Source of the DNA: Siphonodentalium dalli
Lineage: Eukaryota; Mollusca; Scaphopoda; Gadilida; Siphonodentaliidae
NCBI GenBank assembly: GCA_032622095.1
Contig: CP136064.1
Span: 42,307,912-42,371,911 of the forward strand
Length of the DNA: 64,000 nucleotides
Reading direction: 5' to 3'
The number at the start of each line of letters is the position of its first letter. The stretch's first letter is position 1. Below the pieces are notes generated by a model. It did not search any database and was not told the origin of the DNA. It saw only the letters and a list, made by a program, of their open reading frames with translations. The position numbers and the translations under genes were made by a program. Shown here piece after piece: positions 13,601 through 28,600 of the stretch.

Positions 13601-16600
13601 TGGAAAGTTTCTTTATTATATAATTTCTATAGAAGCTTAGATTCTTTTTCGTTTAGTTTCTCTATATCCCCAAATTATCAGACTACACATTGCATAATCA
13701 AGGTTCCCAATGGGTGTACATCACAATATTCACCATTTGGGAACTTCAATCTGAGTCTATGTCTCCCATAGCAGATGAGGCCATGCAGAATGAGGTCCCC
13801 AGAGGGTGAATTTGGTAATGCTAGCCTGCTATGCAGGATAGCATCACTAAATTCACCCTCTGGGGACCTCATTCTACAAATTCCAGGCACACTAAACTCA
13901 GACTTGAATGTGGAAGGTAAAACAAAGGGATTGGGTTTTAAGCATCGATCCAATTAGTTTCATAGGTTAACTTTAGAATAGTTAATGCAAACAACATCAA
14001 TTGCGCTCTTTTGAAGCAGTCACAATGATGAACCTCCATAACAAATTTCATTCAGATTCAATACCCCATGGCTGAGGTATATACCTTGACAGACAGAAAA
14101 TCATTATCTCCAAATAAAGAAAGAAGGATAACCTCAAGCCTTGAAATAGGGTGTCTGTCATTTGCAGAATGAGGTCCCCAGAGGGTGAATTTAGTTATGC
14201 TACCCCGCATAGCGGGCTAGCATCACCAAATTCACCCTCTGGGGACCTCATTCTGCTTACACCTCAGCAGAATCAGGTTCCCAGAGGGTGAATTTGGTGA
14301 TGCTAGCCCGCTAGGCGGGGTAGCATCACTAAATTCACCCTCTGGAACCTCATTCTGCAAATGACAGACACCCTATATCAAGGCTAGGATAACCTCTATC
14401 TATTCATCCTGTCTAATTAATTTTTGTCACCTTGGGAGGGGGGGGGGTATACCAGAACGTTCAGTGCAACCACTTGTAATTGTTTACTGGTTCGCTGCTT
14501 AATATCCTACATACACATAATGAAATGCGTAGATATATTTCAATAAACAGAAATCATATAATTTTATGCTCGGAGTAGGTAATTTACTACATTTGCACTA
14601 GAAATACCTTTTCTGACGATTTTATCAGTCGGCATCCATTCAATCTTCACAATGTCCCAATTAAATTATATACGCAACAATATTTAAAAAATATTACCTC
14701 ACAAATTCTATTTAAATGATTAAACTAATCAAGCAATACAGTGTCGTCGCCAAAGCCCGGATCTGGGCTTTCAGCACTGAAACAGTCTGTTCCAGTTTTC
14801 TAGCCTAAATAAGCAGATTATAAATGGAGATTCTCTTGTGACTATCTAAGTTATAATGACAACATTTACATCTATTGTGTATCATATTTAAAACCTCATA
14901 CTGTTTACCACATGGTTACCGAACTTCACACTATTTTAAACTCATACTGTTTACCACATGGTTACAGAACTTCGCAGCCCCCAGCTTTGATGATAAAATC
15001 CTGGAGGTTGTTGCTGTGTTTGGTAGTATGCAAATGGCAGTGTCTCGGGTAATTGATATCCAACATCATAGAATTGCTCAGGTTTGTATAATTATTATAT
15101 CTTTGAATTCTAGGAATAACAATTTTCATGGGGGGGGGGGGGGTGGTTAGATTCCCTTAACCCTTCCATGACTGGAGCTTCCTGAAATTTTGCAAAAACC
15201 CTGTGTCAATGCATTCTATTATATATGTGAGTCTCCCATAGGGAATAAGAGAATACATTGGCCTAACACTATTTACCTCAACCTTGTAAGCCAGTGCATT
15301 CTTTTATATATGTGATGCTCCCTATGGGAGAGTTGCATATATATAAGAGAATGCATTGGCCCATGAACTTGAACCAGCGAACCAGAGCAGCTCCCATCAT
15401 GAAGGGTTAACAAAGCTAACCACAGACCTGGCAGATAATGGTTTGGCCCTGTATGATAAAAGTTTGAAATTTGATGTCAAAACAAGCAATTTCCTTGTTT
15501 CTGAGGGCTCAATACTTGTTCCAAGAAACCTTAAAATAAAAATAAAACATTTATATTTTACTTCTGATCAATTGAGCGAATTTTTTTAATTTTCATGTTT
15601 GGCCTCAGTTGTCTTATTTCTTATGAAAAACATGCCCTTAATATCTGTAATAAATAATTTGGGCATATTTTCAGCATAAAATGTTGCAAATTTTTTTTCT
15701 TTCTGTTTGACTCTTCAATTGCCATAATGTAATTAGGAGTGAAATATGGCCTTGCACTGGGATGCATGATCATCAAGTTTCCACAAAAACAGGTAAATAT
15801 TTTATTGCACACCCAATGGCTTATTTGTGCGAAATACAGCAAAATACAGAAGAATTGAAACGTTCAATAAAAAAAATGTGTATTGTTCTTGAACAATACA
15901 AACCTATTACGTATATATGGGGTATAGTCTACATTAAGCACACGTATGTTCAATTAAATACAACAATATCGACCCAAATGTTAGTATGTTACAAGCTGCA
16001 AACTTCAGAGTGTGCAATAAGCATAGAACAACACAGTTGTGTGAACATGTTAACGTTATTGCACTCGTTTGTCGTACCGCGAGGTAAAACTCGAACCTAC
16101 GGTTCTCGTTTTACCATCGCATCACAACAAACTTGTGCAATAACGTTAACCAGTTCACACACTTGTGTCGTTCTATCTATGTATTTGACAATATCAAATT
16201 CAACTATAATAGTTGAATTCAGGATGTGCCTGACATAGTTTTTGGTTCACCTGTCTTGCAGATACAACAATAACAGTTGCCAGCTTGTTTCCAGGTCGCA
16301 ATAGCATCATTGATGTTGTGCAAACTGCCATTAGAAAGACCCCCTAGAAGGGTAGGAAGCTCATACAATAAAATTCAACAATTAGCAATGGTTCAATTCA
16401 CAGCATTAATTTATAACTGAGTGGTGTGGAAACCAAATATCTTGTTTTGAAGTTAAACAGTCTGTGGTTGGAGGGCTGGTATCTGGAGCACAGAGGTGTG
16501 GGAAATAGCAGTTGTGGTATTTCAGTTCCAATTTCTATCAAAGCTTAGGAAGATTTCATTTATTTTTTGCAGTGTCGGACAGCCAAGGTGACAATATTAG

Positions 16601-19600
16601 GTGAAGAAGGTGTGCCTATTCAGGTGGATGGAGAAGCATGGACACAGCCTCCAGGATACATACAAATCATGCACAAAAATCGAGCACAGATGCTTACCAG
16701 AGACAGGGTAATTCCTAGTTAAATGACAACTCCACCATTCACTCCTCTGGAGTTAGAACTGGGCCCTTATATAATTCTTTACAATTAACATATATACCAA
16801 ATACTCAAATTTGATCATGTTATTGCAATAACATGAACACAAAAATATCAAAACTGATTTTGTTGATATTCGTATTTCAAACTTACTCAACAATGTCTTG
16901 ATCGAGTTCGAGAACCATCCATAACATATTTTGGCCCTAATTAGTTCATTTTTGTGAATTTTTATTGCGATAGCACAATAACTTTGGCAGTGTTGGTTTG
17001 CAGGGAAATATTTGGTATGTCAGACTTCATCAACAGCGTTTGTGTATGATAGCCAGTTACAATTAGTGCATTTTCAATCCAAGCCCTTCTTTGGCATACA
17101 GTAATTCCCTAATTAATCGACTCCTTAACCACAGCAGAATTATGGGTAATTTTTCAGGATTTAGTCGGAAATATGGCTTGTTGCCATTTATCAGAAAGCT
17201 CTCAGTGAGAGCTTTCTGATGAATGGAACAAGCCATATTTCCTGTCTAATTCCTGAAAAATTACCCATTATTCTGCTTTGGTTAAGGAGTCAATTTTATA
17301 GAGCATTACTGTACCACATGCTACCGAAACTCGACCCTGCATCTCTTATGCAATCCTTGTTACCTCAGTGTACCTTTCCTGAGTCATGTCCTTTCACTGA
17401 AAGCTGTAAGTCTTCACCAGACATAACTTGTTTTTTTTTTCAATTTGTAGAAACTTTTGGATGTTGTAAGATCTTATAAACTAAATCTAAGTCCACATTG
17501 TTGTGTGACATTCACTTTTAGAGAGAGATTTCAGCACAACATTTGCACTGTATGACTGTCAGAATTAAATTTAGTCTACCAAACTTTGCATGCATGTGGT
17601 TTATATTCATTTGTTTAGCAACTTTACTCATTGCATAAACCAAATGGATGTTATCATCAGGAGATATTTATGACAGCAAACTTTTCACTCAGTGGATAAA
17701 GCACACTTCTAAATTCACATACATGTAAATTAGGGCCGATGAGATCGGCCCCTGGCACTGAAAGGGTTAATGTCCTGAGAGTGTTCTTTTTTACATGAAA
17801 TATCTGGATGGGTATCAACTCCTCATTTTCACTCTTTGACGATCAGTGCACAGAGGGCATAGAAGATTGTGTGTCTTATTCACAAGCCTTGAAATAGTGT
17901 GTCTGTCATTTGCAGAATGAGGTCCTCAGAGGGTGAATTTTTGTGATGTTACTCCGCAGAGCGGGTTAGCATCACTAAATTCACCCTCTGGGGACCTTAT
18001 TCTGCCAAGGCCTCATCTTCTGGGATGTATCTATAGTCTCAAATCAACATTTGTTTTAGTTACTTTTTCCCTTCTGTTCAGTTTCTATATTCCCTAATTT
18101 GCAGAAGATAAAATGCATAATCCAAGTGACTAATGGGTGAACATCACCAACTTCAACTGGGGAAGTTCAATCTGATCCTAGGTCTCCCATAGGAGTTGAG
18201 GCCTAAGCAGAATGAGGTTCCCAGAGTGTTAATTTGGTGATGCAAGCCTACTATGTGGGATAACATCACTAAATTCACCCTCTGGGGACCTCATTCTGCA
18301 AATGACACACTATTTCAAGGCTTGCTTATTCACTGAGTTTTGTTGCAAACCTGCTTGTAGTTTTTATACCATAGATCTTAGTTTATAGCGAGGTGGCACT
18401 TCCGCCTCAAAATGAAAATGTATGTGCATATCATGACCACAGAAATTGAATCAACAAGTGCATGTTAGTTAGGTTAAATCTGATTTTTGTTTTAACGCTT
18501 TCAGTGCCAGGGGCCGATCTCATCGGCCCTAATTTACGGTCTGTAAAATCGGTCCTAAAAAAATAAAATTAATTTTTTTGAATTTTTTTTTTATATAGAT
18601 TTTTTTGGGTTTAATTTTTTTGGGTATGCTTAAGCATGCTATAGCGAATTTAAAAACAAACTGGATAAAACCTTAGGGGCATGTTATAACTCAAAACTAT
18701 CACCAAGTATTCATAGTAATAATTTTGATGCCCATGCAAAAACGTAAGATTCCCTGGCACTAAACCTACAAAATAAGTCTGTTAAAGAATATAAGAAAAA
18801 ATTATTAAAATTGTAAAAAATAATTACAAATGATGAAAAATTGTTAGACCAATGCATTCTCTTATATATGCGAGGCGACCTATGGTCGACTCACATATAT
18901 AAGAGAATGCATTGGCACAGGGTATATGGGTTGATACAAAAATCGGACTTGGCACATTGTCTGCTATTTTGTTTCTCTGTTACAGGTATTATTCTAATCT
19001 AGGGACCAGCCTAGAGGGCGACTTGTGAGACATCTTCTCCCTAAGATGTGGCACTCATCCCTATTTTTGTCCCAAGGAGAAGTAACTTCTCTCTTATATT
19101 CCACTATGCATACAGTAATGCCCTAAATAATCGACTCCTTAACCACAGCAGAATTATGGGTAATTTGTCAGGATTTAGTCGGAAATATGGCTTGTTGCCA
19201 TTCATCGGAAAGCTCTCACTGAGAGCTTTCCGATGAATGGCAACAAGCCATATTTCCGACTAAATCCTAAAAAAATTATCATAATTCTGCTGTGGTTAAG
19301 GAGTCAATTATTTAGAGCATTACTGTATGCATGGGTAATTTTTCAGGATTTAGTGGGAAATATGTCTTGTTGCCATTCATCGGAAAGCTCTCACTGGGAG
19401 CTTTCCGATGAATGGCAACAAGCCATATTTCCGACTAAATCCTGAAAGTTACCCATAATTCTGCTGTGGTTAAGGAGTCGATTATTTAGGGCATTACTGT
19501 ATGTCCCAACAGAATATTTAAAGTATATTAACTAATTATAACGGTGTTATTACTCACTATAATGGTTTTATAAATGGACTTTTGTGTTGCATGATTTTTA

Positions 19601-22600
19601 TGGATCATAGAATGGTGATGTTGAGGTGTAAATTGAACTTCAGCCATTATGACTTCTCCCTGATGGGCAAACCGGGAGAAGTGACTTCAACCGGGAGAAG
19701 TGACTTCTCCCAATTTGAAACCTCTAATCTGGTCCCGTTTTAATCAGTTGTAATATTTATTACATGATCCTTCCCTTATTCCATTCAATAAACCCATTCT
19801 ATAAATTGTGATATTAAACATTCATTTCATAACAGGAAATAGTGCCAGGTGACCTTTGAATTCCAGTTTGTCTTCTGTTTACATTCCGTATGCTACGTCT
19901 CAAAATACTGTGGCTTCCAATATTTTTCCAACAAATTATAATGAATGAAGAGTTTGAAAAGTCATGTCATGTCATTAAATATACGTCATTAAATAAAGAG
20001 TCTTTATTTATCTAGGACTATTTCTTTACGCGGGCAAACAAAGCATAGTTACATGATGTGTCATCGCATGCCTTATAGAAGCCGATGTTAGCTTCGCGTC
20101 CCATTTGTTGATTTAAGTATGTTTTCTCAAGGTTTTGGATCATGTAATAAATAGAATCTACAAATCGTCCCCAGTTTATGGTGGAATTTACAAAACTCGT
20201 CCAGCAAATTAATTTACTGGACTCATTTTGTAAATTCCGCTATAAACCGGGGACAAGTTGTAGATCTCTATATATGAAACACTCCAAACAATGGTGACAT
20301 TCAACTATTTTTTTTTTTTACCTCAGTCTACATTATACATCTTCACTTTCTCACTTTCTCACTTTCTCACATAATTTATGGGTTTTAACCCTTTCTATAC
20401 TGAATGGATTCTCCCGTTCAGTTATAAAAATATACATTGGAATGGTCTATTATTCCATTTGGAGGGATGTTCGGGTTATAAAAGCAGATGACAGACTGAC
20501 TAAAAGATAATAAAAGTGCAGAATGCTTCATATTTATTGGTTGGAAATGTTCAGATAATAAGTTCAACGACCTATGGAAATCGACCCCGACATGGTGAAA
20601 ATCGGGACCGATAAATTTCAAGCTTGATATGAGTTGAGGGACATCTCAATGTGCCCTTCCGTTCATGTAAAAAAAATAGCAAAATTTTATTGAAGTCGAT
20701 AATTTACTTGTGTGGGGTTTACGCATGTGGGGCTATCCCTAGTTCCATTCGACAGTCACACCTCTATTTATATTTCAGGGTTTTGAGACAATGCTGAAGA
20801 GTTGGTCAGAGAAACAGAAGCACGGTGTGACTTCGTCTGTGATATTCGGTTCACTGAACAGTGAAGAATGTGCTGCTTTTCAAGTATTTGTGGAGTCAGC
20901 TATCTCTCTTATCCAATGGTACGATTACTTAATATAATGTATTTGTGATAAGATAAGAGAGGTTTCAAAAATATATTACAGTTTACCTTGATTTCTCGGG
21001 TGATTATAAATGATAATTTCACTAGTGCATTATGTCACTTTAACCCTTTCAGTGCCAGGTCCGATTTTTGTATCAACCCATATACCCTGTGCCAATGCAT
21101 TCTCTCGTATATGCGAGTCGACCATAGGTCGCTCGCATATATAAGAGAATGCATTGGCCTAACAATTTTTCATCATTTGTTATTATTTTTTACAATTTTA
21201 ATAATTTTTTCTTATATTCTTAACAGACTTATTTTGTAGGTTTAGGGTTAGGGAATATTACGTTTTTCATGGGCATCAAAATTATTACTATGAATACTTG
21301 GTGATAGTTTTGAGTTATAACATGCCCCTAAGGTTTTAACCAGTTTGTTTTTAAATTCGCTATAGCATGCTTAAGCATACCCCAAAAAAATTCAACCCAA
21401 AAAAATCTAAAAACAATTAATTGTTTTTTAATTTTTTTAGGGCCGATTTTACAGACCGTAAATTAGGGCCGATGAGATCGGCCCCTGTCACTGAAAGGGT
21501 TAATTAGCGCATTATGTATTGATGGGCACTATCAAATGTATTGATACGCACTATCAAAATTTATGAGTCATGGGTATAATGGGGTATTATTCAGATTACT
21601 CGTCAATCAGATGTTTATAGTGGAATATAATAAACAGAATAATCACTTGATTGAACTGGTGACATGAAATAATTCATTCAATGCAGGGAATATATGGTGA
21701 AACACTTGAGCACATTGCGTTTCTACAAGGTCCCTGCCTCTCATGAATTATTTCATGTCACCAGTTCAATCAAGTGATCACTCTCTATATAATTAATTAC
21801 ACCATCCAATGCTAGATATTGCTCCAGCATGACAAAGGCATATCATTGTTTCCATGACTTCTCAAAAGATAGAGAACTTGATGTAAACAGTATTAATTCA
21901 ATATAATTCAACATTACAAGACATGATGAGTGAATAAGAATTGTATGGAGGGGATCCAACATCAAGCATAAAGCTTATTGGGGTCATCTCTGGCTGTTGT
22001 GTGAATTTCTCATAATTGAGCCAAGGTGTTTATATAATGGATACCATTATCACTCTTTGGGCTTGACAAGGGGGTCATATATATGTTCGGACCCCGACAT
22101 GGTGAAATTTGGGACCGATGATTTTCAAGCTCGATCTGGGTTGACAGACATCTCAATTTGCCATTCTGATCATAAAATGGCCATTTCGATAAGAAATGAA
22201 AATTTCTTCAAGCGCATATGAATCAGTGAATATATACTGAACTAGTGCCTCATTTTCTCTTATATATCTATCAATCAAACAGCAAATTTTCAGCCTCAAG
22301 AAATGCACATGCAAAGTATTGTTTGTGCTTTGTGCCATTGTGCATGTAGCCGCGGCTGGGCATTGTCTGCTATATAGGGTGATTCTTTGATAAGATCACC
22401 ATTTGCTACTCGAGAGTTAGATTGGCATTAAGTTTAACGTTTGCATTGTCAAATCAACATTGCTGTTGGGTCACAATTCATGACAATAGATCAATGAAGG
22501 AAATAAATGCTCTTTTCATTTTGGATTCTGCACATTTCTATTTTTCCCATTTGGCATTTTGATTTCTGGTATAGTTACATAGACCCTTAATATATACAGT

Positions 22601-25600
22601 CAATGAAAACGACAGTGCATTCTAAAAACATGGTCATGGCATGCATGCAGGCCTATATGACGATGATTGTGTTATCAACTGATAGACGACTGATTGCCCA
22701 AAAACCGACACGAGGATACACTTGTTCGTTCTTTTTTATTTCTAGTCCTTGCAAAAGAACAAACAAGTTTTGCTTGTGTATATTTCCTGGATATAATACA
22801 CATGTGTATTATACATAAGCTTCGTACATCTTGCCGCTGATGTATTCATCATTATTATCCATCCCTTAACTAACACCATTTCTGATTGGGCAAAAGCCGC
22901 CACGTGATAGTCCTGGAAAAAGTCATATTGGACTGTACAATATAACTTTTTATTGGATTCCGTGACGTCACGAATTAATTCTATTGCGAAATGTGATGCG
23001 CGCAACACTGATGGATTTTAGCAGACGTTTCACTTCCGCGTTGAGTTTTTTTTCTCACTTCCGTGTTTACTTTCCAAATCATGCTTTCTGATGATCAAAA
23101 TACATGCTTTTATAGAGAATTAAGTGCCGACAAATACCAAAAATATCCACAAAAGTTTTGTTCCCAAAATTTTGATAAACATACAGATGGATAATAAAAA
23201 TGTCATTATACAATGTTGTGTACAGTATGAGTTTTTCTTGTACTCGTCCAGGTTGTGGTGAAAAGTCATATTGGACTCGACACTGGCGTGTCTCGTCCAA
23301 TATGACTTTTCACCACAACCTGGACTCGTACAAGAAAAACACATACTGTACACAACATTGTATAATAACTTTATACCATTCTATGATCCAATAAGTATTA
23401 TGCAATACAATAGCTATAATAAGGTGAAATACTTGCAAGCCTAAAAATATGGTGCCGGACATTTGCAGAATATGGTCCCCCGAGGGTGTATTTAATGACG
23501 CTACCCCACACAGCAGGCTAGAATCACCAAATTCATCCTCTGGGGACCTCATTCTGCTTAGGCCACACCTGCTATGGGAGATCTAGACTCAGATTTAAGT
23601 TCCCAGTGAAGATGTTGATGTGCACCCATTGAGCACCGCGATTTTACATTATGTCGTCTGCCAATTTGGGGATATAGAGAAACTAAACTAACAAAGAAAC
23701 TTTCTAGAGAAGCTTCTGAAGAAACTAAAAAACTTGTTTTAATTTTATAATGAAGATGAAGAGAAGATGAGGCCTAAGCAGAATGAGGTCCACAAAGGAT
23801 GAATTGCTGTAGCTAGCCCGCTGTGCAGGGTAGCATCACTAAATCCACCCTTCTGGTGACCTCATTCTGCAAATGTCCGGCACCATATTCTCAGTCCTGA
23901 ATACCTGTTTATTAACTCACAATAGTAAGCAGGTGTGGAGTTGTCGTGACAATAATTCTCACTGATGTTAAAATCAGTGATTTTCGGCGATTTTTCTATT
24001 TCTGGTGACCATTTTGACCGCCATCTTGGATTTGGATGAATATTCCCCAACTCAGGTAAAAGAAGAATCCTAGCCCGGGTATCTCCTGCACATATATAAT
24101 AATGGCTGGAGTAATAATAGCAATAACACTCATTGATTAGAAACAGACATTGCGTTATTAGCATCGTTTTGGCTTTGACTGGATTATACCAGCATTTGGG
24201 AAAACGTGATATCCGGCAAGGAATGTATATTATGGTCTCCGTGTATCCGCCAATGATTCCTCTAGATGATAAATTTATAAAATCGATTCAAGATGCCAAT
24301 ATTTTCCCACAGAGACAAACGAAAGGTGGTGAAATGTCCGAAAAATAGTAAATTTTCACATTTCGGCGGCCATCTTGGTGGCCATATTGGATTTTTGTGT
24401 TGGATTTTTGGCTAATTTGTAAAACAAGAAAATGGAAAACAAGTCCGCATGTGACATCATCTGTACTAGAGATGGGCGGTTGTGAAAATTTGCCTCGGTT
24501 TCGGTTTCGGTTGTGGAAAAAGAGTTGAGTCTCGGTTTCGGTTTTTATTAATAAAAATGACTTATGTGAACAAAATCTAATTATGCTTCATCATATTACA
24601 AAGAAAACACACCAATTTGATCACCATAACTTGTGAGGTACATGTCCTTTAAAAATTGTAAATTATGTATCATATTGTTACTATTACATATATATTGTTA
24701 ATGTCCATGTCGAGTGGCAGTGCTAGAATGCAAGTGAGTCTGTGTATTGTGTATGACTGCAATTCAGCATCATATGATCATAAGTGTGAAATAATATAAT
24801 GATCATTTATATTGGCATAAAACTAATGTGTGTGACTAGATATATGTGTATAGTTATGATTTGAAAAATAAAATTTGAAATAAACAACAAAATGAAAATA
24901 AAACATGACTAGAATCTCTCAATCACATTATCTGGTTACTAGTATATGCCTATTACCATATTTAGGGAACATAATACTGTACACACTTTTCATGCATCCA
25001 ATACAAGTCACCTGAATGAGTGCTATTTCTCAACAGTTTACCGACAAACGGTATAATTCATTCCGGCTCCGATTCCGGCATAACATTTTTTAATCAACGG
25101 CGCACAAATATATTTGACGATTTAACATCCAAACAGTGATAAAAACTAATAGGGAATGCGGGGTAACAATCATTGATACCTTTTGATATCGTATCCTCGT
25201 TATCAAATTCACCTTTCAGAGTATTTGTACGGCCTTATTGATTAAAAGAACATTGGAAATAAACTGACTTGTGTTGTGTTTACTACGGCGAAAATAGGTG
25301 TACACGGAAGCAACGTAATTAATTCGTCGCGCGATTTCACCATGCGAACTCCTTTCTGCATATATTACAGGCGGCACACTTAGATTTCTTATCTTTCTTT
25401 GAAAAATATTTCCACACAGGACTCGTTTGTTCGTCGTGCTCTGCCATGATTACAGGAAGTTGTGACAACCGAAACTACGGGTTTTCCCAACTTACCACGG
25501 TTGTCATTTCCGGTTTTTCCCGACAACCGAAACCGAACTGATTCCACGGTTAACCGCCCATCTCTAATCTGTACTATAACGGCGATCAAAGAGACCTGGT

Positions 25601-28600
25601 GCATATAACAAAAATGGCCGCCATGATGGACGCCATCTTGTCTGGAGTCTGCGGCCACTTGTTAACAACCGAAAAAAATTAGAGGAGACATTAAGAAAGA
25701 AAATTAGTGGGGTGAAGTTGAGTCCTGGGGGGGGGGGGGGGTGCAGAGGTCTACCAATATCTCCTGGACTAGGGGACTCATTGTAGATCCTCTATATATT
25801 TTCTATCGACAGTGTGAAGATTGCCGCCATGAGTTATAGTGCTGTTGAATACCTGTATATTTTCTATCGACAGTGTGAAGATTGCCACCATGAGTTATAT
25901 TGCTGTTGAATACCTGTATATTTTTTATCGACAGTGTGAAGATTGCCGCCATGAGTTATAGTGCTGTTGAACAGAAGTTATATCCATTTGCCACCCAAGC
26001 TTCTGAGTATCTAGATCGACTGTATCCATCAGGAAAACTCGCAGAGGTAAGCATAAATCAACTCATCACAATTACGTTCACGACCCTCAATGTAGTCATC
26101 AACATACTACAAAAATGGATACCTAAAATTTAAATTATGAACCAGAGTAATTAGTATGTGCAAAATCATTAAAAAATACTATGTTCTCAGGCACCTCCCT
26201 CATCGTCCAGAGAGGGACACATCTTTTATTTTTGTTGCAATCTTATCCATTCAAATTTTCATAAAGTCCAAAACTCAATCTCCAAGTTATCCTTAATTAG
26301 GAATTCAGATAGGTTTCTATTGAAGATATTCAGAACTCAAAATATGGTGCTGGACATTTGCAGAATGAGGTCCCCAGAGGGTTGAATTTAGTGATGCTAT
26401 CCCGCATACCGGGCTGGCAATCCAAATTCAACCTCTGGAGACCTCATTCTGTGTGGCATCATCTTCTATGGGAGACCTTGACACAGATATAAGTTCCCAG
26501 ATGGTGAAGATGGTGATGTGCGCCCATTTGTGCCATCTGCCATTTTGAGGATATAGAGAAACTAAACTAAAAAAGAAAAAGAAACTTTCTCAAGTACTTA
26601 AACAAATTGTCAATTTGATAGTAACGGAAAAAAAAAATTCCTGAGAAAATGAGGCCTAAGCATAATGAGGTACCCAGAGGGTGAATTTAGTGATGTTATC
26701 CCGGCTGTGTTGTGGGGTAACATCACTATATTCACCCTCTGGGGACCTCATTTATGCAAATGTCCGGCAAATGTTGAGGCCTGCAACCATTCATGTGTAA
26801 TGGATCATTCCACAGCCAGTCATTATGGGTGGCGCGTTGCGGTTGCTATGTCCGCTCATTGTGCATTAATTGACTTAATTATGTTGGTTTATGACACCCA
26901 CAAGAATAAACCATGTTCTCGTCATTAATTGTGAAATTTTGTATAATTGTCATGCAAAATTTAAGACACTGTTATAACCAATGATAAATTTCCAACACAA
27001 GTGGACACATCTCAAAATAAATATTATTTGACAACAAAACAAAACAGTTGATTTAACCCTTTCATGATGGGAGCTTCCTGAATTTTTGTGAAAACCCTGT
27101 GCCAATGCATTTTCTTATATATGCGAGTCGACCATAAGAGAATGCATTGGCCTAACAAATTTTATATTACTTTTTATAATTGTTAAAAAATGTAAGAACA
27201 AATGAAAAAAAAAATGAAAAAATTGTTTAAGAATATAAGAAATAATGATAAAAATTGTTAAAGAATGTAAGAAAAAAAATGATAAAAATTGAAAAGAATG
27301 TAAGATAAAATGATAAGAAGTATTTTAAAGAATGTAAGAAAAATTAATAAAAAATTATAAAAAATTCTTAGGGCAATGCATTCTCTTATATATACGAGGC
27401 GACCTATGGTCGACTCGCATATATAAGAGAATGCATTGGCACAGGGTCTTTAATGTTGCACCAGCGCAGCTCCCGTCATGAAAGGGTTAAGACTGTTATT
27501 ATACGTGGATATCCGTGTGAACAAAGATGGCATCAGAATTTTCTTTGCAGCATATGACCGAATCTGTCATTGTTTCTGCTAATAATTATTTGATTGACAG
27601 CTGTTGAAAGATCCATTGTATTATGGAAAAGCCTGAAGCACAAATTATTCGAGTCGGCTCGTTAACTGATACTATTCGTAATATGCAATACTCAAGTGAT
27701 GTTATGTAATTATATTACAGGGTTAATTGCATTCCGAAGTATTTTCTCATAACTGTCAGTTTACAACTTCGTTCCCTGTTGTACCTAACAAAAACATACT
27801 AAATTTTTATATCCCGAAGGAAATGGTGGGTATTTTGGTATTACATGCCGGAAGAGATAGAGCATCTTTAAGATTTTAAGAGGGGAAATCTGCTGTTTCT
27901 CATTTTTTATATAAATTTTATACTGGTTGGATTGTATCTTTCAATATTGATTTACTTCATAAACGTACACACTGAAGTCTCTGGCTATGTTAATTAACGT
28001 ACACACTGAAGTCTCTGGCTATGTTAATTAATTCTGCTTGTTGATTTGCCTTCACTTATTTCACTCACAATTAGGTGCTCTATATTTTGTGTTGACAGTT
28101 AAAAATGATATCCTCTTGTGAAAGAAATTACACTTGTTCTAGTCACTGATAAATGGCATTATGCTGGAATACTGCTTTCTTGTATCACCACACACCAGTT
28201 GTAGAGTAAAACCTCTCCAACTGGTCTTTTTGTTTGGTTTAAAGAGGTGTTTGGTTTACAGAAAATCACATTATCTAGGAGCATGAAGCCGCCACTGTCA
28301 AGAATGATCAAGACGTAAATTAATTGACGTAACTTTGATAAACAGTGCTATAATAAAACAACATTTTTATGATATTTAATACTAACAATGCAAATGCATA
28401 GATAACAATATATAAAATGAATTATAAAGGCAGACTTATGATGATCTTATTTTTCAATTTATGTCGCTGATCAATGATTTACCAATTCCATGTTATACAC
28501 TAAACTCTTTCTATGACCTCTTTTCAAATAGAAATGGAATATTTTTCCATCTCCTCTCTCAAACCTCATGTTCTCAGATCAAGAAAATTTCTGTCTAAAA

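Noticed and set aside
15762-16238. 158-codon open frame in intron 10
   Set aside because: Overlaps hairpin T, shows no known domain and has no splice-compatible borders; probably chance.
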